Origin: Tragulus kanchil
Lineage: Eukaryota > Chordata > Mammalia > Artiodactyla > Tragulidae
Length of the DNA: 64,000 nucleotides
Reading direction: 5' to 3'
Assembly (NCBI GenBank): GCA_022376925.1
Contig: JAIOJX010000006.1
Location: forward strand, 60,535,394-60,599,393
The notes beneath the pieces are model-generated. The model was not told the DNA's origin, did not search any database, and saw only the letters and a list, made by a program, of their open reading frames with translations. The translations under genes were made by a program, and so were the position numbers. Below are positions 33,681 through 44,632 of this stretch, in pieces. The stretch's first letter is position 1, and each line of letters opens with the position of its first letter.

Positions 33681-35115
33681 AATTTAACCATAATTGTGTT
33701 GTACAATATGTCTACTTAAAAACAAGTTCCAGTGCTTCCCTGGTAGTCCAGTGGGTGAGGGGTCTGCTTTGCAGTGCAAGGGGCACTGGTTGGATCTCTG
33801 GCCTGGGAAGATCCCACGTATGGAGGAATGGCTGGACCAGTGTGTCCAATTGTGAGCCAGAGCTCTGGAGCGCATGTGCCCAGAGTTGGTGCTCTGTGGC
33901 AAGAGCTGCATGGAGGCCCCGCAAAGATTGGGGGTGAACATGGACTGTGTCCACCCTAACCAGGGTCAGAGTCCTGGAGTCCTGATGTGATACCTGTATA
34001 AGCATCAGTGAAAAATGTCCCTGCCCTACTCTGATACCCCTTCAGATCTGAGCCTCCTCTACTCCCCAATAGCTGACTCTTCCTCTCAGCCTCTATCACC
34101 CTCTTCCTGATACGGAAGTGCACAACAGGGCAGGTGGGGCCTGTGCTTGCTCTTATCATGGGTTGGAATATGGACTTTTGTAGTCTAGTTTCAGACAGAG
34201 ACTGGTATTAAGTCTGAGTTGATTTGTGGATAAGCAGCCATATATAAACTGTCCCTGCCTTGCTCAGATGCCACGTTGGTCAGACCTCTTCTCAGTATGC
34301 AGTTGCATCTTGAAATAGATGGGCCTAGAGCAGTTGCTTGGCTCAGACTGGGCCATGCACCAGGGAAGTTATGGGAAACTGACCACCCACTTGTGCCATC
34401 TCTGTTTACCCTCTCTTCTCTTCTTCAGGATCAAGCATATTAGAGTGCATTCTTCACAGGTGGAGCCCAGGCTACCCATAGCCCACCTGTTAATCCTGCT
34501 GGCTCTCCCAATTAGCCAAGGTGGGTAGTCCTTCCCTATGTTGGATAGGGTTGGGATGCCCAGTATATGCCTTAAGCAGCTCACTACCTCAGGGGATGTC
34601 TGCCCATGTAATCTGTCTTTACTTCTGAGGGGCATGTGTCCCAACATGGTTTATTTTCTTTCCTTTGTATCTAATTTTGTATGGACCTTTATTAAAGCCT
34701 TGATTGTACAGAAGTCTTTCTATCAATTTCCAGTTAGTTTTCAGTGAGAATTCCCCTATATGTTCCCCAAATATAAATGTATATATGTTGTGTTCATGGA
34801 CGGAGGTGAATTCCATGTACTCCTACTCCAACACCTTGCTCTTTTCTATATAAACGAAAAATTTAACCATAATTGTGTTGTACAATATGTCTACTTAAAA
34901 ACAAGTTCCAGTGCTTCCCTGGTAGTCCAGTGGGTGAGGGGTCTGCTTTGCAGTGCAAGGGGCACTGGTTGGATCTCTGGCCTGGGAAGATCCCACGTAT
35001 GGAGGAATGGCTGGACCAGTGTGTCCAATTGTGAGCCAGAGCTCTGGAGCGCATGTGCCCAGAGTTGGTGCTCTGTGGCAAGAGACGCTGCTGTGATGGG
35101 AGGCCCACACAGGCC
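32754..35115. repeat. Tandem duplication D11 (offset about 1181)
   Basis: Copy 1 is 32754-33934 and copy 2 is 33935-35115. Differences include CAGGGGGGATG against CAGGGGATG and GGACAGAGG against GGACGGAGG. Copy 1 stops inside a SINE that copy 2 carries to its tail. Confidence 0.94.
33733..33934 (+). mobile_element. Young-type SINE, cut off by the D11 junction
   Basis: TGCTTCCCTGGTAGTCCAGTG, GGGGCACTGGTTGGATCTCTG and GCGCATGTGCCCAGAG match the SINE body at 17114. It ends abruptly at AAGATTGGGGGTGAACATGG, where the duplicated sequence restarts. Confidence 0.85.
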
Positions 35116-35165
35116 AAAGATTGGAGATGGATGAAAGTAAATAAATAAATAAACAATAAAAGAGA
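34912..35165 (+). mobile_element. Young-type SINE (complete version in D11 copy 2)
   Basis: Same insertion as 33733-33934, here with its tail (AAATAAATAAATAAAC near 35139). It is diverged in several CpG positions compared with 35972, so it is an older member of the same type. Confidence 0.85.
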
Positions 35166-35600
35166 CCAAAATTTAAAACAATGATAATAATTACTTTCAA
35201 AAAAAAGTTAGTAACCTGAAAATTTATACTGAGATATGATAAATGATGACTACTTATCAAAAAGCCAGATTATTTCCAAATAAGGTAAAATACAAAGACA
35301 TTAATTATTAAACACACATGCATCTACTTTTGTTCTATTTAAAGGAGCTAAAGATAATTATGTTTATTAGGTAACACATTTTGTGTCAAATTTCAAAACT
35401 GGAGAAAGAATATGAAACTAGAAACTATAAAAGAGTATTTGAAAAACAACCTAGAGGGCTGAGATGAAAAGGGAGAGGAGGAGAGAAGTTCAGGAGGAAG
35501 AGTAGGTATACCAGGGACTGATTCATGTTGATGTTTGACATTAAACAATGCAACTCTGTGAAGTTATTAACCTTCAGTAAAAAAATAATGAAAAGATAAC
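35166..35600 (+). mobile_element. L1 3' end fragment plus unassigned AT-rich sequence
   Basis: 35460-35590 (AGAAGTTCAGGAGGAAGAG, CTGATTCATGTTGATGTTTGAC, AACCTTCAGTAAAAAA) is the terminal part of an artiodactyl L1 3' UTR, sense strand. 35166-35459 shows nothing I can name. Confidence 0.6.
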
Positions 35601-35955
35601 CAATCCAGAGAATACTGGTTTTAGTAGACAGTGCACAATTGCTTACTTGTTAGTCTTCACTAGGAATAAAAGATTCTAAGTGTAAAGAATTTCACTTGAT
35701 AGATACACTGTAAATAACTTAGAAATAATGAGCTAAAGGAAACAACTATGGAAGAAAAGTAGGTAGGGAAAGCAAAATGGCTGGTTGTTCTAAAATAAAA
35801 TCATAATAATAAATAAAACAAGGACAAAATATGCACTTATACATAAAAGCCTGTAGAAGACATGTGAAAATGAACTTTATGTATGGGCATGGTGGCTAAT
35901 ATTGAAATGAGTTGATTTTTAAAGAATGAATTTTCAAATGTTGTTTCTTGCTGTT
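35601..35955. other. Unassigned sequence
   Basis: AT-rich, with no gene or element recognised. Confidence 0.5.
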
Positions 35956-35971
35956 AAAAGGACACCTGGAG

Positions 35972-36267
35972 GGGCTTCCCCTGGTGGTCCAGTGGATAAG
36001 GACACCGCCTTGCAGTGCAAGGGGCGCTGGTTCGATCCCTGGCCTGGGAAGATCCCACGTGCCATGGAGCGGTTGGACTGATGTGTCCAATCAGCGAGCT
36101 GGAGCTCTGGAGTGCATGCGCCCAGAGCCGGCACTCTGCGACAACAGACGCCACCGCGATGGGAGGCCCGCAGGAGCCAAAGAACAAAGACGAATGAAAA
36201 CAGAGAAATGAAAGACCAGTAGAAGTGGCCCGCCCGCTACCCTCCCTCCCCAACCCGACCCCCACCC

Positions 36268-36298
<31 letters not shown>

Positions 36299-36320
36299 AT
36301 CTTTAAAAAAAAAAAAAAAA
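35972..36320 (+). mobile_element. Young GC-rich SINE with 15-base TSD
   Basis: Head GGGCTTCCCCTGGTGGTCCAG, perfect B box GGTTCGATCCC (36029-36039), GC-rich body, (AAAT)n and poly(A). TSD AAAGGACACCTGGAG on both sides (35957-35971 and 36321-36335). The repeat copy in D12 is at 37128-37469. Confidence 0.92.
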
Positions 36321-36335
36321 AAAGGACACCTGGAG

Positions 36336-36450
36336 AAGGAAATGGCAACCCACTCCAGTTTTTGCCTGGAGAATTCCATGGACAGAGAAGGCTGATGGGC
36401 TATAGTCTATGAGATTGCAAGAGTCAGAGAACAACTTAGTGACTTAACAA
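36336..36450 (+). mobile_element. Bov-tA SINE 3' half
   Basis: AAGGAAATGGCAACCCACTCC and GAGAATTCCATGGACAGAGAAG match the second half of Bov-tA. The young SINE inserted at its left end. Its 5' half is not visible to the left of that SINE. D12 repeats it at 37484-37600. Confidence 0.85.
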
Positions 36451-36552
36451 CCAGGAATAGGACAGGGTATTATTTGACTACTAATCTACTGTTGATAAGA
36501 GATTATGAAAATAATTTGTTTATTTGCTTTTGTTTTTAATCTTTTGGGGAAC

Positions 36553-36883
36553 TTTTTTTTTCTTTTTTTTGAAGATTATTTATTTATATTGGGGGGGTGA
36601 GGTGGGAGGGAGGAGAGCAGGTGGGCTACTTCTATTGGTCTTTCATTTGACTATTTTTATACATTTTTGTTCTTTGGCCAGTGTGTGGGCCTCACATAGT
36701 GGTGGCCTCTGTTGTCGCAGAGCACCGGCTCTGGGCGCATGCGCTCCAGAGCTCCGGCTCGGTAATTGGACACATCAGTCTAGTCGCTCTGTGGCACGTG
36801 GGTTCTTCCCAGGCCAGGAATCGAGCTGGCGCCCCTTGCACTGCAAGGCGATGTCCTCACCCACTGTACCACCAGGGAAGCCC
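36553..36883 (-). mobile_element. Young GC-rich SINE, antisense
   Basis: Reverse complement of the same SINE, with its head (GGGCTTCCCTGGTGG) at 36883 and a T-rich tail at 36553. A TSD of about 9 bases (TTGGGGAAC) is clearer in the duplicate at 37702-38032. A truncated third copy is at 38906-39131, produced by D13. It lies tail-to-tail with the plus-strand SINE at 35972. Confidence 0.9.
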
Positions 36884-37422
36884 TTGGAACTTTCAAGCAA
36901 AGATTTCATGTCTTATCAAAATAATTTACTTTACTTGTCATTATCAGGTAAAGACTTATGTTTAAAAAAAAAAAAAAGGACAAAATATGCACTTATACAT
37001 AAAAGCCTGTAGAAGACATGTGAAAATGAACTTTATGTATGGGCATGGTGGCTAATATTGAAATGAGTTGATTTTTAAAGAATGAATTTTCAAATGTTGT
37101 TTCTTGCTGTTAAAAGGACACCTGGAGGGGCTTCCCCTGGTGGTCCAGTGGATAAGGACACCGCCTTGCAGTGCAAGGGGCGCTGGTTCGATCCCTGGCC
37201 TGGGAAGATCCCACGTGCCATGGAGCGGTTGGACTGATGTGTCCAATCAGCGAGCTGGAGCTCTGGAGTGCATGCGCCCAGAGCCGGCACTCTGCGACAA
37301 CAGACGCCACCGCGATGGGAGGCCCGCAGGAGCCAAAGAACAAAGACGAATGAAAACAGAGAAATGAAAGACCAGTAGAAGTGGCCCGCCCGCTACCCTC
37401 CCTCCCCAACCCGACCCCACCC

Positions 37423-37453
<31 letters not shown>

Positions 37454-37802
37454 AAGTTTAAAAAAAAAAAAGGACACCTGGAGAAGGAAATGGCAACCCA
37501 CTCCAGTTTTTGCCTGGAGAATTCCATGGACAGAGAAGGCTGATGGGCTATAGTCTATGAGATTGCAAGAGTCAGAGAACAACTTAGTGACTTAACAACC
37601 AGGAATAGGACAGGGTATTATTTGACTACTAATCTACTGTTGATAAGAGATTATGAAAATAATTTGTTTATTTGCTTTTGTTTTTAATCTTTTGGGGAAC
37701 TTTTTTTTTCTTTTTTTTGAAGATTATTTATTTATATTGGGGGGGTGAGGTGGGGAGGGAGGAGAGCAGGTGGGCTACTTCTATTGGTCTTTCATTTGAC
37801 TA

Positions 37803-40008
37803 TTTTTATACATTTTTGTTCTTTGGCCAGTGTGTGGGCCTCACATAGTGGTGGCCTCTGTTGTCGCAGAGCACCGGCTCTGGGCGTATGTGCTCCAGAG
37901 CTCTGGCTCGGTAATTGGACACATCAGTCTAGTCGCTCTGTGGCACGTGGGTTCTTCCCAGGCCAGGAATCGAGCTGGCGCCCCTTGCACTGCAAGGCGA
38001 TGTCCTCACCCACTGGACCACCAGGGAAGCCCTTGGGGAACTTTCAAGCAAAGATTTCATGTCTTATCAAAATAATTTACTTTACTTGTCATTATCAGGC
38101 CTTTGATTACTTAAGAAAACCAAATCTTCTCATTATTAAGAAACCTAAGTGTTGTTCACAACTGTATTTGCCTATAGCATCTTCTTTTGTCACTTTGGTT
38201 AAATAGATTTTTAATTGTTATTTAGCCATAATCTGTGTTCCTATTTAGTCAAATATTCAAGCCTTTTAATGCTTTGATAACTTCTTAAAATCAGTATTTT
38301 TGACTTCAAAGTAATTTTGAGTTTTCCCAAAGACATGTGGAAAATCTCAAAGCATTTGTCTCTCACCGTATAAAGAGAGATGTTAAACTTACTAGACGTA
38401 TTGTATGCTAAGTTGCATGAGAAATATTGCCAAATATATGATGCCAAACACACTTAAGTTATATTTAAATGGGTAAATAGTATTAATATAATGATTCTGG
38501 AAATTTTATGAAATTCCTATAAATCTGATGTGTCCTGAAATTTCATCAATCATAATTCCAGTTATTATCTTAAAAATGTTATATATCCCAGGAATAACAC
38601 AATTTCCTTGTCAGGACAGTTATGAAAAGCTCTTCTTAGATCTTTCACTTTTGTCACTTTCAAGTCTTGTCATTTATAGACAGTGTTTCACTTTGATGGT
38701 TTTACAAAAGTGAAATTCATAAAATGAACCCTACCAAGTTACTCTTGGACATAGCCACTGCTGTCAATTACAAGGTGTTGAAACTTGGGCACATATATTA
38801 TGACTAAGAAGATGCCACATGATATCTGGTCCAATACAAATGCTAAAAAAATTAAGGTTAAATTTACAAAGAATAGCAGTAGCTCACATTGACGTAGACT
38901 GCTTCTTTTTATACATTTTGTTCTTTGGCCAGTGTGTGGGCCTCACATAGTGGTGGCCTCTGTTGTCGCAGAGCACCGGCTCTGGGCGTGTGCTCAGGGC
39001 TCTGGCTCGGTAATTGGACACATCAGTCTAGTCGCTCTGTGGCACGTGGGTTCTTCCCAGGCCAGGAATCGAGCTGGCGCCCCTTGCACTGCAAGGCGAT
39101 GTCCTCACCCACTGGACCACCAGGGAAGCCCTTGGGGAACTTTCAAGCAAAGATTTCATGTCTTATCAAAATAATTTACTTTACTTGTCATTATCAGGCC
39201 TTTGATTACTTAAGAAAACCAAATCTTCTCATTATTAAGAAACCTAAGTGTTGTTCACAACTGTATTTGCCTATAGCATCTTCTTTTGTCACTTTGGTTA
39301 AATAGATTTTTAATTGTTATTTAGCCATAATCTGTGTTCCTATTTAGTCAAATATTCAAGCCTTTTAATGCTTTGATAACTTCTTAAAATCAGTATTTTT
39401 GACTTCAAAGTAATTTTGAGTTTTCCCAAAGACATGTGGAAAATCTCAAAGCATTTGTCTCTCACCGTATAAAGAGAGATGTTAAACTTACTAGACGTAT
39501 TGTATGCTAAGTTGCATGAGAAATATTGCCAAATATATGATGCCAAACACACTTAAGTTATATTTAAATGGGTAAATAGTATTAATATAATGATTCTGGA
39601 AATTTTATGAAATTCCTATAAATCTGATGTGTCCTGAAATTTCATCAATCATAATTCCAGTTATTATCTTAAAAATGTTATATATCCCAGGAATAACACA
39701 ATTTCCTTGTCAGGACAGTTATGAAAAGCTCTTCTTAGATCTTTCACTTTTGTCACTTTCAAGTCTTGTCATTTATAGACAGTGTTTCACTTTGATGGTT
39801 TTACAAAAGTGAAATTCATAAAATGAACCCTACCAAGTTACTCTTGGACATAGCCACTGCTGTCAATTACAAGGTGTTGAAACTTGGGCACATATATTAT
39901 GACTAAGAAGATGCCACATGATATCTGGTCCAATACAAATGCTAAAAAAATTAAGGTTAAATTTACAAAGAATAGCAGTAGCTCACATTGACGTAGACTG
40001 CTTCTTTT
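37803..40008. repeat. Tandem duplication D13 (offset about 1103)
   Basis: Copy 1 is 37803-38905 and copy 2 is 38906-40008. Copy 2 reads GGGCGTGTGCTCAGGGCTC where copy 1 has GGGCGTATGTGCTCCAGAGCTC. Otherwise the copies match closely. Confidence 0.95.
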
Positions 40009-40440
40009 CATGATGTTGTATCAAGAACATTTCTTTCTATACTTTCTTTTCTCTCAGAACAATTTTTCCTAATTCTTACACAATGAAAATCTTTATGATT
40101 CTTTAGTTCACTTTTTGTCTTGTTTTGATTCAGAAAAATAATGACATTGTTTATGTATTTAAGGACGTTGTGTGTTATGTGGACTAATTCAGCTTCCAAG
40201 TGGCTATTGAATTTGCCATGATTCTGTATTTCTGCCCATTACAGAATTAAGCTTGATTTCCAAAGTCTTGGTTTCTCTGGAACATAACTCAACCTCCTCT
40301 CTCTCTTGCCATTCTCTCTAATCCTGGGAGTCCATTTCTCTATCTCTGATTTAAAACTCTAAACACGGGTAAACTGGTATCTGGCCTCTGTGCAAGGAAA
40401 GGAATACAAAGCTTGGGCAATGACAATAAAACCACCATTA
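39132..40440. other. Unassigned AT-rich unique sequence
   Basis: This follows the antisense SINE. 39132-40008 is the D13 copy of 38033-38905. No LINE, SINE or coding match is recognised. Short open frames seen in both copies (38528-38713 and 39627-39812) reflect the duplication and have no start context or domain. Confidence 0.5.
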
Positions 40441-41841
40441 TGTGTTTCCTGGTGGCTTGGTGGTAAAAAATTTGCCTGCCAATGCAGGGGAAATGGGTTC
40501 AAACTATGATTTAGAAAGACCGCACATGCCACAGAGCAGCTAAGCTTGTGCACCACAGCTACTGAACCTGTGTTCTAGATCCCAGAAGTCACAATTACTG
40601 AAGCTCTTGCACCCTAGTGCCCAAGTTCCATAAGAGAAATCACTGCAATGAAAAGCCTGCACACTGAAACTAGAGAGTAACTCCTGCTTGCCATTTAGAG
40701 AAAAGCTCGTGCAGCAAAAAGACCCAGCACTGCCAAAATTATAAAAGCTGTCATCAATCATAATTCCAGTTATTATCTTAAATGTTATATATCCCAGGAA
40801 TAACACAATTTCCTTGTCAGGACAGTTATGAAAAGCTCTTCTTAGATCTTTCACTTTTGTCACTTTCAAGTCTTGTCATTTATAGACAGTGTTTCACTTT
40901 GATGGTTTTACAAAAGTGAAATTCATAAAATGAACCCTACCAAGTTACTCTTGGACATAGCCACTGCTGTCAATTACAAGGTGTTGAAACTTGGGCACAT
41001 ATATTATGACTAAGAAGATGCCACATGATATCTGGTCCAATACAAATGCTAAAAAAATTAAGGTTAAATTTACAAAGAATAGCAGTAGCTCACATTGACG
41101 TAGACTGCTTCTTTTCATGATGTTGTATCAAGAACATTTCTTTCTATACTTTCTTTTCTCTCAGAACAATTTTTCCTAATTCTTACACAATGAAAATCTT
41201 TATGATTCTTTAGTTCACTTTTTGTCTTGTTTTGATTCAGAAAAATAATGACATTGTTTATGTATTTAAGGACGTTGTGTGTTATGTGGACTAATTCAGC
41301 TTCCAAGTGGCTATTGAATTTGCCATGATTCTGTATTTCTGCCCATTACAGAATTAAGCTTGATTTCCAAAGTCTTGGTTTCTCTGGAACATAACTCAAC
41401 CTCCTCTCTCTCTTGCCATTCTCTCTAATCCTGGGAGTCCATTTCTCTACCTCTGATTTAAAACTCTAAACACGGGTAAACTGGTATCTGGCCTCTGTGC
41501 AAGGAAAGGAATACAAAGCTTGGGCAATGACAATAAAACCACCATTATGTGTTTCCTGGTGGCTTGGTGGTAAAAATTTGCCTGCCAATGCAGGAAATGG
41601 GTTCAAACTATGATTTAGAAAGACCGCACATGCCACAGAGCAGCTAAGCTTGTGCACCACAGCTACTGAACCTGTGTTCTAGATCCCAGAAGTCACAATT
41701 ACTGAAGCTCTTGCACCCTAGTGCCCAAGTTCCATAAGAGAAATCACTGCAATGAAAAGCCTGCACACTGAAACTAGAGAGTAACTCCTGCTTGCCATTT
41801 AGAGAAAAGCTCGTGCAGCAAAAAGACCCAGCACTGCCAAA
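39642..41841. repeat. Tandem duplication D14 (offset about 1109)
   Basis: Copy 1 is 39642-40733 and copy 2 is 40751-41841. Indels include GGTAAAAAATTTGCC against GGTAAAAATTTGCC and AGGGGAAATGG against AGGAAATGG. Its left part is also in D13, so 39642-40008 occurs three times in all. Confidence 0.94.
40440..40740 (+). mobile_element. Old CHR-2-type SINE
   Basis: GTTTCCTGGTGGCTTGGTGG, GACCGCACATGCCACAGAGC, GCACCACAGCTACTGAACC and GCAGCAAAAAGACCCAGCAC follow the CHR-2/ART2-type SINE along its length, with about one change in six to eight bases. Repeats are at 41547-41870 (with an (ATTA)n tail) and, partially, at 42709-42965. Confidence 0.85.
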
Positions 41842-43813
41842 AATTAATTAATTAATTAAATACATATTATATACCTATGTATTAAAAAAGCACCTGTGTG
41901 GTGTATAAATAGTTTAACTTCACTGGTCTCATTTAAGTAACAGCATATAGCATTTGTATTTCTCTGTCTGATTTATTTCACTAAGCACAATACCTTCTAG
42001 GTTCATAGAATCTGTTTCAAATGGCAAACTTTCATTTTTATGATTGAGCAGCATTCCACTGTGTGTGTATCTTCTTTATCCATTCATATGTTTATATATA
42101 CTAAACTGCTTTCATATTTTGTCTATTATAATAGTATGAACATTGGAGTGAATGTATCTTTTTGAATCAGGTTTTTTTTTTTTTTTTTTCCCCAAATATA
42201 TACCCAGGAGTGAAAAAGCTGGAACATATGGACATTCTATTTTTAGTTTTAAGAGAAAACTCTGTACTTTTTCTATAGTGGCAACATCAACTTAGAATCC
42301 CACCAACACTGCACAATGTTAACTTTTTCTCCACATCCTCTCTACTATTTGTTATTTGTAGTCTTTCTGATGATAGCCATTGTGACAGGTATGAGATAAT
42401 ACCTCAAAATAAACTTATAATGAACTGAAACAGACTCATAGATAGAAAACACATGGCTACCAGTGAGGAGAATAGAAAGGCTAGAATGGTGTGTGGAATT
42501 AACAGATACAAACTACTATATATAAAATAGATAAGCAATAAGGACATATTACATGATACAGAGAAATATGTCCATCATTCTATAATAACTTTAAATGAGT
42601 ATAATCTCTAAATGAATTGAAGCACTCACCAGAAAATAATACAATATTCTAAATCAACTATCCATCAATTAAAATGAATTGGCCTAAATTGTCACCTTTC
42701 CAAGTTACAAACTATGATTTAGAAAGACCGCACATGCCACAGAGCAGCTAAGCTTGTGCACCACAGCTACTGAACCTGTGTTCTAGATCCCAGAAGTCAC
42801 AATTACTGAAGCTCTTGCACCCTAGTGCCCAAGTTCCATAAGAGAAATCACTGCAATGAAAAGCCTGCACACTGAAACTAGAGAGTAACTCCTGCTTGCC
42901 ATTTAGAGAAAAGCTCGTGCAGCAAAAAGACCCAGCACTGCCAAAAATTAATTAATTAATTAAATACATATTATATACCTATGTATTAAAAAAGCACCTG
43001 TGTGGTGTATAAATAGTTTAACTTCACTGGTCTCATTTAAGTAACAGCATATAGCATTTGTATTTCTCTGTCTGATTTATTTCACTAAGCACAATACCTT
43101 CTAGGTTCATAGAATCTGTTTCAAATGGCAAACTTTCATTTTTATGATTGAGCAGCATTCCACTGTGTGTGTATCTTCTTTATCCATTCATATGTTTATA
43201 TATACTAAACTGCTTTCATATTTTGTCTATTATAATAGTATGAACATTGGAGTGAATGTATCTTTTTGAATCAGGTTTTTTTTTTTTTTTTTTCCCCAAA
43301 TATATACCCAGGAGTGAAAAAGCTGGAACATATGGACATTCTATTTTTAGTTTTAAGAGAAAACTCTGTACTTTTTCTATAGTGGCAACATCAACTTAGA
43401 ATCCCACCAACACTGCACAATGTTAACTTTTTCTCCACATCCTCTCTACTATTTGTTATTTGTAGTCTTTCTGATGATAGCCATTGTGACAGGTATGAGA
43501 TAATACCTCAAAATAAACTTATAATGAACTGAAACAGACTCATAGATAGAAAACACATGGCTACCAGTGAGGAGAATAGAAAGGCTAGAATGGTGTGTGG
43601 AATTAACAGATACAAACTACTATATATAAAATAGATAAGCAATAAGGACATATTACATGATACAGAGAAATATGTCCATCATTCTATAATAACTTTAAAT
43701 GAGTATAATCTCTAAATGAATTGAAGCACTCACCAGAAAATAATACAATATTCTAAATCAACTATACATCAATTAAAAAAATAAAAAGAATACTGGCCTA
43801 AATTGTCACCTTT
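41605..43813. repeat. Tandem duplication D15 (offset about 1104)
   Basis: Copy 1 is 41605-42708 and copy 2 is 42709-43813. Near the end, copy 1 reads CAATTAAAATGAATTGGCC and copy 2 CAATTAAAAAAATAAAAAG then AATACTGGCC. Confidence 0.94.
41875..42700 (+). mobile_element. 5'-inverted (twin-primed) L1 fragment
   Basis: 41880-42415 is the end of L1 ORF2 in antisense (ATACCCAGGAGTGAAAAAGC, AATCCCACCAACACTG, GTGACAGGTATGAGATAATAC). 42416-42700 is the L1 3' UTR in sense (GAAACAGACTCATAGATAG, CTACTATATATAAAATAG). The two parts are next to each other in a normal L1, so this is the standard twin-priming inversion. D15 repeats it at 42975-43780. Confidence 0.75.
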
Positions 43814-43989
43814 CCAAGTTACAAATGGGAATTTTCAGGACATATTCATGAATGAAAATTGGCTTCCACTATCAGACACTTATTTCCTTAATTAGGAATA
43901 AGTGCAAACGAGATTGCACTCAGGCATATCTCCTTACTCTTGATAATGCAGAATTAAGAGTACTGAACAATTCGTTTCACTTGAGAGAG

Positions 43990-44322
43990 TGATTCCTTCA
44001 GTGATGTTTTTCTCTGATATTTGTTTCTGATTGCTCTGGATCTCAGTTACTGTGGCTTTGAAATGCACCCTAATCACTGGGGATAACCTTGTTGATAATA
44101 ATCATAGTAGTCTCCTTGGTGTACATACTGTTTCTTCCAGAAACTTTGCATGCATGTTTTAAGAGACCACTAACTAATCTCTCAAAGTCTGGAATGTCAG
44201 AAAAAGAAAGAAAAGAATGTGAATCTGAAATTATGAATTGTAAATTCATACAGACTGAGATTCATGGAAAAAAAACTTCAAGAGCTCCAGAGTCATGGCT
44301 GGAAGCAGCATCAATACCTTAA
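43990..44322 (+). pseudogene. Possible decayed exon with a membrane-spanning segment (unassigned)
   Basis: A pyrimidine-rich stretch ending in GGATCTCAG (44046) looks like a splice acceptor. After a stop at 44071-44073, an open frame from 44089 encodes a very hydrophobic run (LLIIIIVVSLVYILFL) followed by a polar region with KERKECESE, ending at 44322. The frame has no ATG at its start and a one-base shift would be needed to join it to the acceptor. The layout is like a membrane exon of a type II receptor, but I cannot name a family. It may be chance in AT-rich DNA. The D16 copy is at 45080-45430, with two A fewer in an A-run. Confidence 0.2.
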
Positions 44323-44375
44323 ATTTTATCACTTATCTCAATTAGGCTGAAAGAATGATCAAAATTGTGCTAAAG

Positions 44376-44632
44376 ACTGGGGAGAGGGAATAGTGGGTGA
44401 ACGATATGTAAAGAGTAACATGCAGCCTTATACTAGCATATGTAAAAGAGATAACTATTGTCAATGCCCTGTGGGTTAAGGGATCTTATACGGGGGCTAT
44501 GTGATGGCCTGGAGGGGTGGGATGGGGTAATGGGATATGCATATGACTAATCTGGGATTATACATATCTGTAAACAACAAAATGTAAAGGTAAAAAGCAA
44601 AATAAGAAAAACAATTAAAAATTGTGCTGAAG
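44376..44632 (+). mobile_element. 5'-truncated L1 3' UTR with TSD
   Basis: GACTAATCTGGGATTATACAT then CTGTAAACAACAAAATG is the same L1 3' end as at 16390-16440. Near-perfect 15-base direct repeats AAAATTGTGCT(A/G)AAG flank it (44361-44375 and 44618-44632). The D16 copy is at 45462-45720. Confidence 0.8.

Larger units (their letters stand above)
35821..38097. repeat. Tandem duplication D12 (offset about 1156)
   Basis: Copy 1 is 35821-36944 and copy 2 is 36977-38097. Filler of about 32 bases lies between (TAAAGACTTATG plus a poly(A) run). Homopolymers differ, for example the A-run after the SINE tail (36305-36322 against 37460-37470). Confidence 0.94.

Noticed and set aside
35972..36045. tRNA-like A box and B box, suggesting tRNA genes
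   Set aside because: The sequence is the head of a tRNA-derived SINE with an attached body, A-tail and TSD. There is no tRNA cloverleaf end.
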